Assembly: GCF_018732085.1 (NCBI RefSeq)
Contig: NZ_CP076103.1
Coordinates: 5,208,001-5,272,000, forward strand
Reading direction: 5' to 3'
DNA: 64,000 nucleotides
Source of the DNA: Lysobacter capsici
GTDB taxonomy: Bacteria; Pseudomonadota; Gammaproteobacteria; Xanthomonadales; Xanthomonadaceae
Part shown: positions 63,150-64,000 of the stretch, piece by piece
Position numbering within the stretch: position 1 is the first letter of the stretch
How the letters are laid out: every line of letters begins with the position of its first letter
Translations under genes and position numbers: made by a program
Notes under the pieces: generated by a model
Database searches by the model: none
What the model was told of the DNA's origin: nothing
The model's input: the letters and a program-made list of their open reading frames with translations, nothing else

Positions 63150-64000
63150 TTATCCGCCCGGCCGCGGCACCGATGCAGATGACGGCGAAGGCGACCGCGG
63201 CTGCGACAACGCCCGCAGCAACACCACCGCGCCCATCAGCAACAACACATCCTTGAGCAGGAACTGCCCGGTCCCGCCCACGAACGGAAAGCCGTAATCC
63301 GGCTGCCAGCCCGGCGTGGTGAACACGAACGTATTGGTCAGCACATAAGTGACGATCGCCGCCCACAGACCCCAGCGCGCGACCCGCGGCCGCCACGGCC
63401 ACAGCGCGATCAAGGCCGCGGTCATCAACTCGACCACGCCGATGAAATTCGAAGCGCCCTGCTCGCCCAACAGCGGATACAACCAGTTGAACAGCGCACT
63501 GGGCCGCATCAATCCGGCCACGCCCCGCGCTTCGATCGCGGTGAACTTCATCAGCCCGATCCATACCAGCACCAGCAGTTGCCCGACCCACAATGCATAC
63601 AGCGCGCGACGCTGACCGGTCGCGCAACCGCGTTGATCAGCGAACACACCCAGCGCCAGACCGGCGATGCCCAGGTGCTTGAGCACGGTCTGGCCGCTGC
63701 CGATCACCGGAAAGCCGGCGTACGGCGGCTCATGGACCCACGCGGCCGGCGTAAGCAGCAACAACAGGCCGGCGCCCCACCACGCCATCGCCGCCATCGC
63801 CGCGCCCTTGCGCCAGGCTCCGGCCGGCGCGAGCAGCAACGACGCACCGATCGCGCACTGGATCGCGCCGAGGCTCGCGCTGATCCATTCCGCGCGGCTC
63901 GTCCACGCCGCCGCGCCGATCGCGTTCAACGCCTTGCCCAGCGCCGCGGCTTCGAACGGGAAAAACCGCATCAGGCCGAACCACAGCGTCAACAGCCCCA
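63150..64000 (-). CDS. DUF417/YkgB-like membrane protein (5' partial)
   Basis: The frame is open to the window end, so the start is missing. The 283 visible codons code for about eight membrane segments in two similar halves: LWFGLMRFFPFEAAALGK in the first and LVWIGLMKFTAIEARGVAG followed by FNWLYPLLGEQGASNFIGVVE in the second. The second half matches DUF417 (YkgB), the first is a degenerate copy, so this is an internal duplication. Related to the DoxX-type fold; function unknown. Confidence 0.75.
   Translation of the reverse strand, partial: GLLTLWFGLMRFFPFEAAALGKALNAIGAAAWTSRAEWISASLGAIQCAIGASLLLAPAGAWRKGAAMAAMAWWGAGLLLLLTPAAWVHEPPYAGFPVIGSGQTVLKHLGIAGLALGVFADQRGCATGQRRALYALWVGQLLVLVWIGLMKFTAIEARGVAGLMRPSALFNWLYPLLGEQGASNFIGVVELMTAALIALWPWRPRVARWGLWAAIVTYVLTNTFVFTTPGWQPDYGFPFVGGTGQFLLKDVLLLMGAVVLLRALSQPRSPSPSSASVPRPGG

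Noticed and set aside
1..64000. tRNA, rRNA or riboswitch genes
   Set aside because: None could be recognised by eye in the intergenic regions; a covariance-model scan would be needed to exclude small RNAs.

Overview
The window is high-GC bacterial chromosome from a gammaproteobacterium of the Xanthomonadaceae, most likely Lysobacter or a close relative. This rests on the overall style of the proteins, the order mreB-mreC-mreD-mrdA-rodA with mltB-rlpA-dacC-ybeD-lipB-lipA nearby, a secreted GH18 chitinase with CBM and FnIII modules, and many intergenic GTGGGAGGGGCTTCAGCCCC-type repeats. The species call is inference; no rRNA or tRNA gene was seen.

Layout. 1-3.2 kb: an ABC exporter operon (ATPase cut by the window edge, plus two FtsX/MacB-type permeases). 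3.6-8.6 kb: two EamA/RarD transporters, a GNAT, an AsnC/Lrp regulator, a small tandem-repeat membrane protein and an Ada-like HTH/MGMT protein. 9.1-23.1 kb (minus strand): tail-specific protease Prc, a Prc paralogue that has lost both catalytic residues, lipA, lipB and ybeD; then, after an FCP1-like phosphatase, an SGNH hydrolase and a repeat-rich gap, dacC, rlpA and mltB. 23.2-37 kb: accessory region of small, mostly singly occurring genes (MazF toxin, DUF4287, 2H phosphoesterase, HEAT, CPCC, ankyrin, VOC, SGNH, isochorismatase/LysR) and a remarkable array of nineteen 21-bp palindromic units. 37.1-38.9 kb: chitinase. 39.2-43.4 kb: a GC-poor island with an Mrr-nuclease/STAND-NTPase fusion protein and a coiled-coil membrane protein. 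44.7-51.0 kb (minus): the complete rod-shape operon mreB-mreC-mreD-mrdA-rodA. 51.4-64 kb: PfkB kinase, hydrolases, GNATs, GH25 muramidase, an M1 aminopeptidase operon, an SDR, ubiE, an ElaA-like acetyltransferase and a DUF417 membrane protein cut by the window end.

How it fits together. The mre/mrd genes, mltB, rlpA, dacC and prc all act on peptidoglycan elongation, remodelling and turnover; lipB and lipA make the lipoyl cofactor. In related bacteria rodA is commonly followed directly by mltB-rlpA-dacC-ybeD-lipB-lipA. Here that order is kept but split by about 21.5 kb of accessory DNA (rodA to mltB) and by about 3 kb (dacC to ybeD), so the accessory region looks like an insertion hot spot.

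Most notable: (1) the Mrr-STAND fusion, a candidate anti-phage abortive-defence protein; (2) the 21-bp array at 34,932-35,317, whose 8-bp palindromic cores sit at exact two-helical-turn spacing and encode F-R-K/N heptads on both strands; (3) the Prc paralogue with Ser-to-Ala and Lys-to-Arg changes at the catalytic dyad.
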